Notes: generated by a model from the letters alone, not told the origin. 64,000 nt of DNA from Pseudoflavonifractor sp. An44 (GCF_002161675.1 NZ_NFIH01000007.1:1-64000), one strand, 5' to 3'. Numbered from the stretch's first letter, positions 26,194 through 35,013 are shown. Made by a program: numbers and translations.

Positions 26194-26625
26194 ATGTCTA
26201 CCTTTATGGCAAACAAGGGTAACATCGAGCGCAAGTGGTACATTCTCGATGCTGCCGGCAAGCCTCTGGGCAAGACCGCTGCCGCCGCCGCTACCCTGCT
26301 GCGTGGTAAGCACAAGCCCGAGTACACCCCCCACGCCGACTGCGGCGACTTCGTCATCGTCATCAACGCTGACAAGGCCGTCCTCACCGGCAAGAAGGGC
26401 GAGCAGAAGTTCTATCGCACCCACTCCGGCTATGTGGGCGGTCTGAAGGAGACCAAGTACCGCATCCTGATGCAGGAGAAGCCCGAGCTGGCTATGCGTG
26501 TGGCTGTGCGCGGCATGCTGCCCCGCAACATCATCACCAAGGACTCTCTGAGCCGCCTGAAGATCTATCGTGGCGACGCTCACAAGCACGAGGCTCAGAA
26601 GCCCGAGGCTTGGACTGTTGAATAA
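26194..26625 (+). CDS. rplM: 50S ribosomal protein L13
   Basis: L13 is an early-assembly protein of the large subunit. The 143-residue protein has the conserved RKWYILDAAGKPLGKTAAAAATLLRGKHKPEYTPH start and the AVRGMLPRN segment. I choose ATG 26194, 8 bp after GGAGGAAA; five codons upstream in frame is another ATG, but that stretch contains the ribosome binding site. It heads the usual rplM-rpsI pair with a 14-bp gap. Codon use is strongly biased, as expected for a highly expressed gene. Confidence 0.97.
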   Translation: MSTFMANKGNIERKWYILDAAGKPLGKTAAAAATLLRGKHKPEYTPHADCGDFVIVINADKAVLTGKKGEQKFYRTHSGYVGGLKETKYRILMQEKPELAMRVAVRGMLPRNIITKDSLSRLKIYRGDAHKHEAQKPEAWTVE

Positions 26626-26639
26626 GGAGGTAACCGACT

Positions 26640-27044
26640 ATGTATAAGAGCAAGAAGCCCTATCACTACGGCACCGGCCGTCGGAAGTCCTCCGTGGCTC
26701 GTGTGCACCTGTTCCCCAACGGCACCGGCTCCATCACCATCAACGGCCGTGACATCGAGGAGTACTTCGGCCTGGAGACCCTGAAGATGGTGGTCCGTCA
26801 GCCCCTGAACACCACCGGCGTCATCGGCAAGGTGGACGTGGTTGCCACCGTCACCGGCGGCGGCGTCACCGGTCAGGCTGGCGCTCTGCGCCACGGCATC
26901 TCCCGCGCCCTGCTGGAGATGGACCCCGAGTTCCGCGCCTCTCTGAAGGCTGCCGGCTTCCTGACCCGCGATCCTCGTATGAAGGAGCGTAAGAAGTACG
27001 GTCTGAAGGCCGCCCGTCGCGCTCCCCAGTTCAGCAAGCGCTAA
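26640..27044 (+). CDS. rpsI: 30S ribosomal protein S9
   Basis: S9 lies at the small-subunit P site and its C-terminal tail touches the tRNA anticodon loop. The 134-residue protein has [25 protein letters not shown] and the invariant basic C-terminus ending FSKR. ATG 26640 follows AAGGAGGT. Its last codons and stop form the left attachment site of the 12-kb integrated element, which leaves the protein sequence intact but moves the native terminator (39229-39267) 12 kb away. Confidence 0.97.
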   Translation: MYKSKKPYHYGTGRRKSSVARVHLFPNGTGSITINGRDIEEYFGLETLKMVVRQPLNTTGVIGKVDVVATVTGGGVTGQAGALRHGISRALLEMDPEFRASLKAAGFLTRDPRMKERKKYGLKAARRAPQFSKR

Positions 27045-27046
27045 TC
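27028..27046. repeat. attL: left 19-bp direct repeat
   Basis: AGTTCAGCAAGCGCTAATC covers the final rpsI codons and its stop. The identical 19 bases recur at 39182-39200; the bases immediately outside differ. Confidence 0.92.
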
Positions 27047-27225
27047 TCACTTACCCAAGAGATAATTTCCACTGCTTCTCAGTACGTCTTTGGACGCTGT
27101 TTTGCAGAAAATTGGATGGTTTTGGAGTTGTGAGAGTTCCTCAGGAGTGTTCCGTTTTGCTTCGTAAGAAGCAAGCAAGGAGCACACAAGGAACAAGAAT
27201 CGCAAGCGAAAACAAAAGCCTTATG

Positions 27226-27269
27226 AAGCAGGAGATCGTTCCGCAAGGAGCGTATCTCCTGCTTTTTTT
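27226..27269 (+). terminator. Rightward terminator supplied by the element
   Basis: AAGCAGGAGAT pairs with ATCTCCTGCTT, then TTTTTTTG. It stands between rpsI and the 3' end of the integrase gene and points rightward, so it would stop rpsI read-through from entering the element. The remaining space from 27047 to 27225 has no gene I can support. Confidence 0.75.
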
Positions 27270-27296
27270 GTGTTGCACGGCTTTTCCTTCTTCCGT

Positions 27297-28349
27297 TTAG
27301 ATCTTGTTGATTGCCTCCACCAGTGTTTCAATATCCAGGTGGGTGTAGACACGTTCGGTGAGCGTCATGGCACCGGAGTGTCCCACAATCTTCTTGATCA
27401 TGGTTTGGTCTACGTGGGCTTCTGTCAGCATGGAGATACAGGTGTGCCGGGTACAGTGTGGCGTTTGGTCATATCCAAGCTGCTCCATCAGGGGCGTGAA
27501 GTAACTGTCGTAGTAGTTCCTGTAGTCAAAGTGCTTTTGATCCGGTGTGTGGAGCAGATATTCACACTGAGAACCTTCGTACCACGCTTTGTAGAATGGT
27601 AGCACCTTGTCGGCAATGGGAACTTTCCGCAGGCCGTTTTCGGTTTTGCTGGCGATCACATCGAAATACTGTTCTTCCAGATGTACGTTTTCCTTTTTCA
27701 AGTCGAGGAACTCCGAGATGCGGCAACCGTTGTAGATCAGCATCAGCACGATCTGATAGTACGGGTCCTCTGCAAGCTCCCATAGGCGGGCAATCTGCTC
27801 CTTTGTGAACTTGTTCCGGTCACGTTTGTTTGGATTCTTATCCTTGTACCGGCTCAAATCCACAAACTCGGAGTAATCCTTGTTGCAGATATCGTTTTTC
27901 ATGGCGTAGGCATACAGCTGGTTGAACAGCCCCTTGAGTTTTTTCAGAGTGGGGTAATTCTTCTCACAGGTGTCCACCACAAATTGAAGATCCATCAGCC
28001 GAATATCCCGAAATACCTTGTTGTAAAGTGTTCCGCATACCCGATAGGACGCCTCATAGCCTTTTACATTTGACTTGGAGATGGTGGGAAACTTCTCCTT
28101 TGACCAGCGTTCATAGACCTCCTGGAAGGTGGCTTTGGATGCCTTGATGTCAAAGGGATTGTTGTTGTACTCTGCCAGCATTTGCAGCCCCTCTGCTCTG
28201 GTTGCCGCATAGCCGATGGTGATTTGTTCCTGAACGGTTTTCCCTGTTTCAGGATTGACGTGCCACCCTACCGTTTTCCTCACTGCATAGGGCCTTCTTC
28301 GCTTTCCGGACATTTTCTTGACGCTTCCATATCCGTTGGGTAATCTCAA
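27297..28349 (-). CDS. Tyrosine recombinase (integrase) of the element
   Basis: This is a phage-type site-specific recombinase for integration and excision at rpsI. The 350-residue protein has an N-terminal arm-binding part (LPNGYGSVKKMSGKRRRPY), a SAM-like core-binding domain, and the catalytic domain. The catalytic residues are Arg210 (NGCRISEFL), His298 and Arg301 (HCTRH), His324 (VGHSG) and Tyr335 (VYTHL). The start is TTG 28349, about 11 bp after AAAGGAAG. It lies at the left end of the element, reading toward attL, which is the usual layout. Confidence 0.92.
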   Translation of the reverse strand: MRLPNGYGSVKKMSGKRRRPYAVRKTVGWHVNPETGKTVQEQITIGYAATRAEGLQMLAEYNNNPFDIKASKATFQEVYERWSKEKFPTISKSNVKGYEASYRVCGTLYNKVFRDIRLMDLQFVVDTCEKNYPTLKKLKGLFNQLYAYAMKNDICNKDYSEFVDLSRYKDKNPNKRDRNKFTKEQIARLWELAEDPYYQIVLMLIYNGCRISEFLDLKKENVHLEEQYFDVIASKTENGLRKVPIADKVLPFYKAWYEGSQCEYLLHTPDQKHFDYRNYYDSYFTPLMEQLGYDQTPHCTRHTCISMLTEAHVDQTMIKKIVGHSGAMTLTERVYTHLDIETLVEAINKI

Positions 28350-28416
28350 AAAATCTCAAACTTCCTTTCTCCCAGCGTTTGAATTAAATTTGATAAAGGG
28401 TATGCAACACCCTTTG

Positions 28417-29043
28417 TTATTCCTGGTCGCCGTTTTCCTCGGCGGCCTTTTTCATTTTCTCCAGCATCTGCCGATCCAGTTCGTTGCGCCGCTGAATGCG
28501 CTCCAAATCGGAGAGGACTTCCACTTCCTTGTCCTGCAACTTGGCATCTGCGTAGTAGGCCAGTTCCTTTTCAATCCAGCGGTCAAAGGATTCCGCATCG
28601 GTCCAATAGGTTTCCAGTTTTTCACGTTCGTCCCGGAACTCTTCCAAAATCAGACACAGGGAATCATTCATCTCGGCGGAGTGGTCATTCCCTTTGAATT
28701 TCAGGGAACAGGACCATTCTTCGCTGTGGGGCGGGCGCTGGACATCGATCTCGAACCGGATACCGGCCTTCTTGTTTAACTGGTAAAGAACCGCAATCAC
28801 ATCAGCCAGGCTGTCCAACTGGATTTCGGGTTTCTGGTAGCCAATTAGGTCTGCCGGAGATATGTTTAAGATTTTGGCGATGGCATTGATCATTGCTATG
28901 GATGGCTCAATTTCACCGCTTTCGTATTTTTGAACTGTGCGCATCGTCTTGTCCAGGCGTTGTGCAAGCTCTGTTTGGCTCAAGTGAGCTGCCTTGCGGG
29001 CAGCTTTGATTCTCTCGCCAATTTCGGCTGGGTTGCTGTGCAT
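28417..29043 (-). CDS. XRE-family repressor of the element
   Basis: A 208-residue regulator with an N-terminal helix-turn-helix of the Cro/CI type (IGERIKAARKAAHLSQTELAQRLDKTMRTVQKYESG) and a charged C-terminal half with a long helix at the end. The C-terminal part has no peptidase motif, so SOS-type self-cleavage is not indicated. I start it at ATG 29043, 6 bp after GAGGTG; upstream in-frame GTG and ATG codons fall in the ribosome binding site. It is divergent from the small regulator at 29203, with two matching operators between them, so it probably keeps the element quiescent. Confidence 0.88.
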   Translation of the reverse strand: MHSNPAEIGERIKAARKAAHLSQTELAQRLDKTMRTVQKYESGEIEPSIAMINAIAKILNISPADLIGYQKPEIQLDSLADVIAVLYQLNKKAGIRFEIDVQRPPHSEEWSCSLKFKGNDHSAEMNDSLCLILEEFRDEREKLETYWTDAESFDRWIEKELAYYADAKLQDKEVEVLSDLERIQRRNELDRQMLEKMKKAAEENGDQE

Positions 29044-29061
29044 TGTCATCACCTCGTTTGT

Positions 29062-29090
29062 ATTGTAACACGAGGCTGTGCGAATTGCAA
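29062..29090 (-). promoter_or_regulatory. Promoter of the XRE repressor
   Basis: On the minus strand TTGCAA (29085-29090), a 17-bp spacer and TACAAT (29062-29067). Confidence 0.75.
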
Positions 29091-29096
29091 GGTCGT

Positions 29097-29179
29097 AATA
29101 CGAATAATTTTTTCGTATTCAGTGTTGACAAGCAGTCTTGGATGGCTTATAATCAAAATACGAACTAATAATTCGCATA
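29097..29179. promoter_or_regulatory. Paired operators of the XRE repressor
   Basis: AATACGAA, seven bases, then TTCGTATT (29097-29119) and AATACGAA, seven bases, then TTCGCATA (29157-29179) share the same geometry. One lies upstream of the rightward -35 box and one just after its -10, so a dimer at each site would shut the rightward promoter and could loop over it. Confidence 0.75.
29125..29153 (+). promoter_or_regulatory. Rightward promoter of the element
   Basis: TTGACA (29125-29130), a 17-bp spacer and TATAAT (29148-29153), sandwiched by the two operators. Confidence 0.85.
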
Positions 29180-29202
29180 TCAGCAATAAGGAGGTCATTA
29201 AC

Positions 29203-29436
29203 ATGGAAAAGAAAGTTTATGTCGAACTGCCGCCCTTCACTGGACGCAATGTCCCCATCACCGAGATTGCAGCCGCCATGCACAAGGATGCCCAGTATGT
29301 GCGCATTGGTTTGCAGCAGGGAATCCTGAAATTCGGCTATGCGATCAAGCTGGAAAACTCCAACGAGTACAACTACTACTGCCCCGACAGAAAGGTGTGG
29401 GAGGAAATTGGATACTTCCAGCCGGAAACCGCATAA
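29203..29436 (+). CDS. Small excisionase- or regulator-like protein
   Basis: A 77-residue protein (start MEKKVYVELPPF) with a central segment VPITEIAAAMHKDAQYVRIGLQQGILKFGYAI. This reads as a winged helix-turn-helix of the excisionase/MerR-like group: helix, recognition helix with VRIGLQQG, then a strand. Small proteins like it sit next to XRE repressors in many Firmicute elements. ATG 29203 follows AAGGAGG. It is controlled by the two-operator promoter and is followed by a hairpin and the replication gene. Excision control is my best guess; replication accessory is the alternative. Confidence 0.75.
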   Translation: MEKKVYVELPPFTGRNVPITEIAAAMHKDAQYVRIGLQQGILKFGYAIKLENSNEYNYYCPDRKVWEEIGYFQPETA

Positions 29437-29573
29437 AAAAAGAGCCCTCATCCTGGCAGATGAGAACTCTTGGCGGACAGTACAAACGGCAGCTGCCGTG
29501 TGACTATCACTCAGCAAGGATATTATAACACGACAGCTGCCAAATTCAACAATTATTTAAGGAGGAACAGAAT

Positions 29574-31883
29574 TTGACAGCTTTACCAGACAGCATCATA
29601 CAAAATGGTCTGTTCTGCTGCTGGAAGTATGAGGAACGGAATGGAAGGAAAACGAAGGTGCCATACCAGCCGGAAACCGGCCTGGGAGCGAAAAGCAACG
29701 ATCCTTCCAGCTTTGTACCTTATAAAACAGCAGTGCAGGCCAGCGGATATGATGGCATCGGAATTGGCATTTTCAACGGCATCTGTGCGATTGACCTGGA
29801 TAACTGCGTTTCAGACAGCGGCTATTACACCCAGACCGCCGCAGAAATTGTGGCCTTAATGCACAGCTATACCGAGTACAGCCCCAGTGGAAACGGTCTG
29901 CACATCCTCTTTTCGGCAAAAGGCTTTCAGTATGATACCAAGCGATTTTACATTATGAACCATCAGGCTGGAATAGAGGTTTATGTGGCGGGAGCAACCA
30001 ACAAATATGTCACCGTGACCGGAAACCGCTGTGAGGATTATGAGTATGGGGACCGGACCCAGGAGCTGCAAGTGTTACTGGACAAGTTCATGCGCAGGCC
30101 AGAGGTAGGCGCAGAAAATGCAATAAATGCAAAAAACTCTGATTTAAGCGTGGACCAGCTTCTGCAACTGGCAAAAAGCAGTAAGAATGGGGCAGCGTTC
30201 ACAGCCCTTTGGAACGGTTCGTTGGAGGGATATTCGTCCCCATCAGAGGCCGATCTGGCACTGTGCAGTCATCTCGCCTTTTGGACAGGACGGGATGCTG
30301 CCAAGATGGACACTATGTTCCGGCACTCGGGATTGATGCGGGAGAAATGGGACCGGCAGCAATCCGGCACAACGTATGGTGCAATCACCATTCAGAAGGC
30401 AATCGAGCATTGCCGGGAAATCTACACTCCAAAAGCGGAGCCGTCACCGGTTTTTCAACCTATTGTTCCGCTGACGCCACAGTGGAGTGATCTGCCTGCA
30501 TTTCCGGTAGACGCTCTCCCGGATGTAATTCGGAATTATGTGAGTGCGGTGGCCGAACACAGTCAGACTGCCCCGGACATGGCAGCGGTGATCAGCCTGG
30601 GTGTGCTGGCAACCTGCTTACAAGGAAAATACAAGATAGAGGGAACGCCGGGATACTATGAACCTTTGAGCTTGTACACAGTGGTAATCGCCGCACCGGG
30701 GGAGCGAAAGTCCAGCGTCATGCGGGATATGACCACATTCCTCTATGAGTATGAGCAGGAATATAACAAGGCGCACACCATGGAAATACGGGAAAACCAT
30801 TTGCAGCGGGAATCTCTGGAGCGCCAGATCTCCGGTCTGCAAAAGAAGCTGGAGCGCAAGGAAAGTCGGGAAATGGAGCTGGAGCTGCGGCAGCTTCAGG
30901 AGCAGCTGGAAGAAACTCCAGAATTAAAGCCGGTTCGCTTTTTTGCGGACGATTGTTCCAGTGAAGCTCTGACCAGCTTAATGGCGGCCAACAACGGAGT
31001 GTTCTCCGTGATCTCCACCGAGGGCGGTATCTTTGACATCATGGCCGGACGGTATTCCAACAAATCCAACATTGATGTCTGGCTGAAAGGTCATTGTGGA
31101 GATGCCATTTATGTGGATCGAATGACCCGTGAAGCAGAGTGCATCATGCACCCGGCACTGTCGGCTATCCTCTCTATTCAGCCCAGTGTGCTGGATGAAA
31201 TCATGTCCAATACTACCATGACCGGGCGGGGCTTGATTGCCCGCTTCCTGTATGCGTCCCCACCGTCCAAAATTGGCAGCCGGGTCTTTCGCACCCAGCC
31301 GATCCCGCCCGAGGTAGTTGCCGCTTACCGCAGCTTGATTTTTCGCCTGATGGCTCTGCCGATTGGTGGAGATGCCCAGACGGTACACCTTTCAGAAAAA
31401 GCCTTTGACCTGATGGCCGATTACTTTCAGGAACATGAGAAGTTTCTGGTTGGCGAGGGGCAGGCAATTTCCGATTGGGCAAGCAAATATATCGGTGCCG
31501 TACTCCGGATTGCGGGACTGTTGCACTGTGCTGATATGGAAGATGACAAAGCAGAAGTGACAGCTTCTACGATGAGCAAGGCGATTCAGATCGGCAAATA
31601 CTTTCTGGCTCATTCCACCTACGCCTATTCCATGATGGGCGCTGACTTAACCATCCAGAAAGCCAAATTTGTCCTGGCAAAGCTGAAAAAGAAGAACGTA
31701 TCGGTGATCAAACGTTCTGAGCTTTTTCAGATGTGCCGGGGGAAGTTCTTTAAGAAAACGGAGGAGATTTTTCCGACGCTGGAACTGCTGGAGGGACATG
31801 GATACATTCGGCTGGAAGAACCGGAACGCCAGTCTGTGGGCAGACCAGCCGATGTGAAAATCATTGTGAACCCCGCAGCATGA
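29574..31883 (+). CDS. Replication protein: primase-polymerase plus DUF3987-like ATPase
   Basis: A 769-residue protein likely to prime and unwind the element's DNA after excision or transfer. The N-terminal part is an archaeo-eukaryotic primase-like domain with AIDLDNC (acidic pair about residues 74-76) and YSPSGNGLHILF (conserved His about 110). The C-terminal part resembles DUF3987/helicase-like proteins, with the P-loop-type stretch VIAAPGERKSSV and a long charged helix (about residues 405-450). The start is TTG 29574, 8 bp after AAGGAGG. A CGGCAGCTGCCG palindrome lies in the 137-bp gap before it. Function in replication is inferred from family and position before mob. Confidence 0.83.
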   Translation: MTALPDSIIQNGLFCCWKYEERNGRKTKVPYQPETGLGAKSNDPSSFVPYKTAVQASGYDGIGIGIFNGICAIDLDNCVSDSGYYTQTAAEIVALMHSYTEYSPSGNGLHILFSAKGFQYDTKRFYIMNHQAGIEVYVAGATNKYVTVTGNRCEDYEYGDRTQELQVLLDKFMRRPEVGAENAINAKNSDLSVDQLLQLAKSSKNGAAFTALWNGSLEGYSSPSEADLALCSHLAFWTGRDAAKMDTMFRHSGLMREKWDRQQSGTTYGAITIQKAIEHCREIYTPKAEPSPVFQPIVPLTPQWSDLPAFPVDALPDVIRNYVSAVAEHSQTAPDMAAVISLGVLATCLQGKYKIEGTPGYYEPLSLYTVVIAAPGERKSSVMRDMTTFLYEYEQEYNKAHTMEIRENHLQRESLERQISGLQKKLERKESREMELELRQLQEQLEETPELKPVRFFADDCSSEALTSLMAANNGVFSVISTEGGIFDIMAGRYSNKSNIDVWLKGHCGDAIYVDRMTREAECIMHPALSAILSIQPSVLDEIMSNTTMTGRGLIARFLYASPPSKIGSRVFRTQPIPPEVVAAYRSLIFRLMALPIGGDAQTVHLSEKAFDLMADYFQEHEKFLVGEGQAISDWASKYIGAVLRIAGLLHCADMEDDKAEVTASTMSKAIQIGKYFLAHSTYAYSMMGADLTIQKAKFVLAKLKKKNVSVIKRSELFQMCRGKFFKKTEEIFPTLELLEGHGYIRLEEPERQSVGRPADVKIIVNPAA

Positions 31884-32133
31884 AACCGGAATTTTCTGCA
31901 TTTATTGCATTTCCTGCACAGAGTTGCACTCTGGTATCGCACCACCGTCCCCATCGAAAAATCCGCAGATTTGGAGATGGATGGTTCGGGAGAATCCGGA
32001 GGATTTTCCCGAACTGTGGTCGGCAGGATTGCTTACAGGAGCAAGGATGCCGGACACACCTGGCTTGCTGTGTGGATAGCACACGCAAGACAGGGAGACT
32101 CCCGCAGGAGCCGCATCCCCCAAGGGGAAGATT

Positions 32134-32168
32134 CCCCCACAGTGTGGGGGAAATGTCGCAGAGCGACA
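32134..32168. repeat. GC-rich double hairpin in the pre-mob gap
   Basis: CCCCCAC/GTGGGGG and TGTCGC/GCGACA lie side by side within the 413-bp gap between the replication gene and mob. I have seen similar paired hairpins as dispersed palindromes in Clostridia. The rest of the gap (31884-32130) holds no supported gene. Confidence 0.5.
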
Positions 32169-32191
32169 AAGGGGGAGCGGTCCGCAGGACC

Positions 32192-32240
32192 CCACGATAC
32201 TTTGCAGCCGCAGGATGAAAGTATCATAGTGGGTTATTAC
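32192..32240 (+). other. oriT: oriT of MobV type
   Basis: GATACTTT (32196-32203) and AAAGTATC (32218-32225) form an 8-bp inverted repeat with a 14-nt loop, followed by ATAGTGGGTTATTAC. This follows the pMV158-type origin of transfer, where an AAAGTAT arm is followed by ATAGTGTG and the nick. By analogy the nick lies near 32233/32234. It is 57 bp upstream of the relaxase gene. Confidence 0.8.
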
Positions 32241-32296
32241 ACTTCCGCAGGAAGTGCGCCCCGGCCCGCAGGCCGTACAAACGTGAAAGGAGCTCT

Positions 32297-33559
32297 ATGG
32301 CGAGAAACGACGGGATTGACCGTACCAGTGCAAGAAACGTAAACTTGACTGCCGCCAAAATCGGAAATGCCCAGCGGCACAATGAACGAGAAAAAGAATC
32401 CTATACCAACCCAGATATTATACCAGAATGCACCCCTCAGAACATCCATTTTAAGAAACCTACCGCCGGATATGCAGAGATGTTTGCTCAGATGGAGCAG
32501 GATGGCATAATCTCCACTCGTGGTTTGAAATCAGATGCCAACCTTTACGGGGAACTGATTTTTGATGTCAACTCCGCCTACTTCTATAACCATGGCGGGT
32601 ATGAGTTTGCCAAGCGATTTTATGGGGACGCTTACAAAGCTGCCATAGAGATCGTTGGCGGCGAACAGTATATTCTCTCCGCTGTTATGCACGCCGATGA
32701 GCGTAACCGGGCCATGTCCGAAGCACTGGGGCAGGATGTATTCCATTATCATCTCCATGTGGTTTATGTTCCAGTTGTGGAGAAGCAGATCCTCTGGTCC
32801 AAGAGGTGCAAAGACAAATCACTTGTGGGAACCGTCAAGGAAACGATCATGCAGGTGAGCAGCAGCAAAAAATGGTTGTCCAAACCGGCATTGGATGAAC
32901 AGGGAGAGCCCATTCGCCAAAAGAATGGAAAGTCCGTGCTGCGGAAGTCTTACAGCGTTCTCCAAGATGATTTTTTCAAAGCTATGCGCAACGCAGGATA
33001 TACAGATGTGGAGCGTGGAGAACGAGGCAGTTCCGAGGAACATTTGACCGTGACACAGTTCAAGGTGGAACGGGAACAGGAGCGATTGGAACAACTTACT
33101 GCACAAACGCAGCAGAAAGAGCAGCAGGCAGCTTCTCTGGAAAAGAAGATTGAGAAAATTCAAAAACAGCAGATTGCCGTTCAGGAAGTGGAGCAAATAG
33201 AACCCCGTACAGTTCCTTTTTCTACAAAAGTCATGTTGGATCGTTCTGAATATGAAAATCTGGCAGCTGCGGCAAAGAAGTTCTATGTCCAGGAGCGCAA
33301 GGAATCCAAGCTGCAAATGGCTCTGGATGCAGCGATGAAAATAATAAGTGAGTTGAAAGCAAAGGTCACCGCACTGACCGCAGAGTTGGCAGAGTACAAG
33401 TCTATTCGTGGTCAGCTTCACACAGCGGACTTGGAGAAGGAAAATGGTAATCTCCGCAGGAAGCTCCGTAGCTATGAAACTGTAATTTCTCGGAATAATT
33501 TGTGGGCGTATTTTTCGCAGCATAGAAGAAACGAGATTGATAGAGGAGAGTCGCGATAA
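32297..33559 (+). CDS. mobV: MobV-family relaxase
   Basis: The relaxase nicks the oriT strand and pilots it into a recipient with a helper's secretion system. The 420-residue protein has the MobV motifs in order: the N-terminal SARNVNLTAAKIGNAQRHNE with HNER (28-31), HADE (132-135), and the metal-binding HYHLHVVYVP (150-159). The C-terminal half is a coiled coil rich in Glu, Gln and Lys. ATG 32297 follows AAAGGAG at 6 bp. The oriT is immediately upstream. No coupling protein or secretion genes occur in the window. Confidence 0.93.
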   Translation: MARNDGIDRTSARNVNLTAAKIGNAQRHNEREKESYTNPDIIPECTPQNIHFKKPTAGYAEMFAQMEQDGIISTRGLKSDANLYGELIFDVNSAYFYNHGGYEFAKRFYGDAYKAAIEIVGGEQYILSAVMHADERNRAMSEALGQDVFHYHLHVVYVPVVEKQILWSKRCKDKSLVGTVKETIMQVSSSKKWLSKPALDEQGEPIRQKNGKSVLRKSYSVLQDDFFKAMRNAGYTDVERGERGSSEEHLTVTQFKVEREQERLEQLTAQTQQKEQQAASLEKKIEKIQKQQIAVQEVEQIEPRTVPFSTKVMLDRSEYENLAAAAKKFYVQERKESKLQMALDAAMKIISELKAKVTALTAELAEYKSIRGQLHTADLEKENGNLRRKLRSYETVISRNNLWAYFSQHRRNEIDRGESR

Positions 33560-33562
33560 TTA

Positions 33563-33602
33563 ACAAATAGGAGGTTGGGTTTTTACCTGGCCTCCTGTTT
33601 GT
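33563..33602 (+). terminator. Hairpin after mobV
   Basis: ACAAATAGGAGG pairs, with one mismatch, with CCTCCTGTTTGT. The T tail is poor. It separates mob from the promoter of the five-gene cassette. Confidence 0.45.
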
Positions 33603-33666
33603 CAAACAAGGCGGAGAAATATCTTATCTACAGCTATAAAACAAAGATGGAGCCGGTCTAAGTTTG

Positions 33667-33713
33667 TTGATTTATGTGACATTTTGTGGTACACTATTAC
33701 ACAAGTACACAAT
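33667..33713 (+). promoter_or_regulatory. Cassette promoter with three direct-repeat operators
   Basis: TTGATT (33667-33672), a 17-bp spacer and TACACT (33690-33695). TACAC recurs three times at exact 8-bp steps (33690, 33698, 33706), starting in the -10 box. Short direct repeats at this spacing suit cooperative binding of ribbon-helix-helix dimers, and the first gene encodes one. Confidence 0.7.
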
Positions 33714-33739
33714 TAAATGTGCATGCGAGGTAAACGATT

Positions 33740-33892
33740 ATGGCAGAAAGAAACATGGTAAATCTGACAATCACGATGACACGGGAAGAGCGCAAGGCGC
33801 TCAAGCAGATTGCTTTGGATAAAGACATGACGGTTTCTGCCCTTCTGCGTGAATGGCTGAAAGAATATCAGGCAAAGGAGGCAGAGCAATAA
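33740..33892 (+). CDS. Ribbon-helix-helix regulator, 50 residues
   Basis: A CopG/Arc-type DNA-binding protein. The 50-residue chain has the full fold: strand MVNLTITMT, helix REERKALKQIALDKD and helix MTVSALLREWLKEYQAKE. ATG 33740 is preceded by GAGGT. Its stop overlaps the methyltransferase start (TAATG), so it is co-translated with the cassette. Three TACAC repeats in the promoter are its probable operator, giving negative autoregulation of the methyltransferase-nuclease genes. This resembles the C-protein or antitoxin control used in restriction-modification and toxin-antitoxin operons. Confidence 0.85.
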   Translation: MAERNMVNLTITMTREERKALKQIALDKDMTVSALLREWLKEYQAKEAEQ

Positions 33893-35013
33893 TGGCAAAG
33901 AACGCTGACCTGGGTGCTGCAAGGACAGCTAAGAAGGATGAATTTTATACGCAGTTGACTGATATTGAGAAGGAAATGCGGTATTATCGCAAGCACTTCC
34001 AAGGTAAGACTGTGCTGTGTAACTGCGATGACCCGTTTGAGAGCAACTTTTTTAAGTATTTTGCTCTGAACTTCAATCGTTTGGGGCTGAAAAAGCTGAT
34101 TGCAACTTGCTACTATTCGTCTCCGATTGCAGGGCAGCAGTTACAATATGGTTGTGACGCAAACGGCCAGATGACTTTTTACTTTGAAGATAAGGGCGTG
34201 GAAGAGAATAAAAGCAAGCGTCCTTATAAGGCTGTGGTTACTCAAGTATATGACAAGAAAGGCGACGGCGGTGTGGACATGCTGGATGTGGCAGAACTGT
34301 TCCGCTCCGGCGAAAACGAGTTGGTGGAGTTGGAGGGCGATGGCGATTTCCGTTCGCCTGAATGTCTGGATTTGTTGGATGAAGCCGATATTGTGGTCAC
34401 AAATCCCCCATTTTCGTTATTCCGTGACTATGTAGCGGTGTTGATGGAACACCAGAAGCACTTCATCATAATCGGCAATGTAAACGCAATTACATACAAA
34501 GAGATTTTCCCTCTGATTATGGAGAATAAGCTCTGGTTTGGAGCAAGTATCCATTCGGGTGACCGGAAGTTCTATGTCCCAGACGATTATCCGCTAAATG
34601 CTGCGGGCTGTGGTGTAGATGAAGATGGAAAGCGGTATATTCGGGTCAAAGGTGTTCGTTGGTATACAAACCTTGATTTGAAGCAGCGCCATGAAGAGAT
34701 GATTCTGGTAAAGCGCTATAATCCTGCTGAATATCCAATGTTTGATAATTACGACGCCGTTGAAGTATCTAAAACATGCGATATTCCATGTAATTACGAT
34801 GGCGTAATGGGCGTTCCTATTACTTTTATGGATAAATACAGTCCAGATCAGTTTGAAATTTTAGGCTGCACCGAAAGTGAAGGGAAAGGATTTTCTCATG
34901 GTTTATGGCATGAGGATTCGGGTGTTGCTCAGCCCCTTATTGATGGAACCCGAAAGTATAAACGAATTTTCATTCGAAACAAACACCCAGAACCGCCAAA
35001 AGAGGTGAAATGA
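33892..35013 (+). CDS. EcoRI-type adenine-specific DNA methyltransferase
   Basis: A 373-residue methyltransferase of the EcoRI-methylase group, expected to make N6-methyladenine with S-adenosylmethionine. The catalytic motif IV is NPPF (171-174, in [18 protein letters not shown]). The family stretch [13 protein letters not shown] (about 41-53) lies where the cofactor site is expected, and [11 protein letters not shown] is a typical start. In such systems it protects host DNA from a partner nuclease. ATG 33892 overlaps the stop of the RHH gene. The DUF262-HNH gene begins one base after its stop. GC content is lower than the chromosomal flanks. Confidence 0.9.
   Translation: MAKNADLGAARTAKKDEFYTQLTDIEKEMRYYRKHFQGKTVLCNCDDPFESNFFKYFALNFNRLGLKKLIATCYYSSPIAGQQLQYGCDANGQMTFYFEDKGVEENKSKRPYKAVVTQVYDKKGDGGVDMLDVAELFRSGENELVELEGDGDFRSPECLDLLDEADIVVTNPPFSLFRDYVAVLMEHQKHFIIIGNVNAITYKEIFPLIMENKLWFGASIHSGDRKFYVPDDYPLNAAGCGVDEDGKRYIRVKGVRWYTNLDLKQRHEEMILVKRYNPAEYPMFDNYDAVEVSKTCDIPCNYDGVMGVPITFMDKYSPDQFEILGCTESEGKGFSHGLWHEDSGVAQPLIDGTRKYKRIFIRNKHPEPPKEVK

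Noticed and set aside
31880-32230. Several 65-145 codon frames between the replication gene and mob
   Set aside because: They overlap each other on both strands across palindromes and oriT, with no ribosome binding sites.
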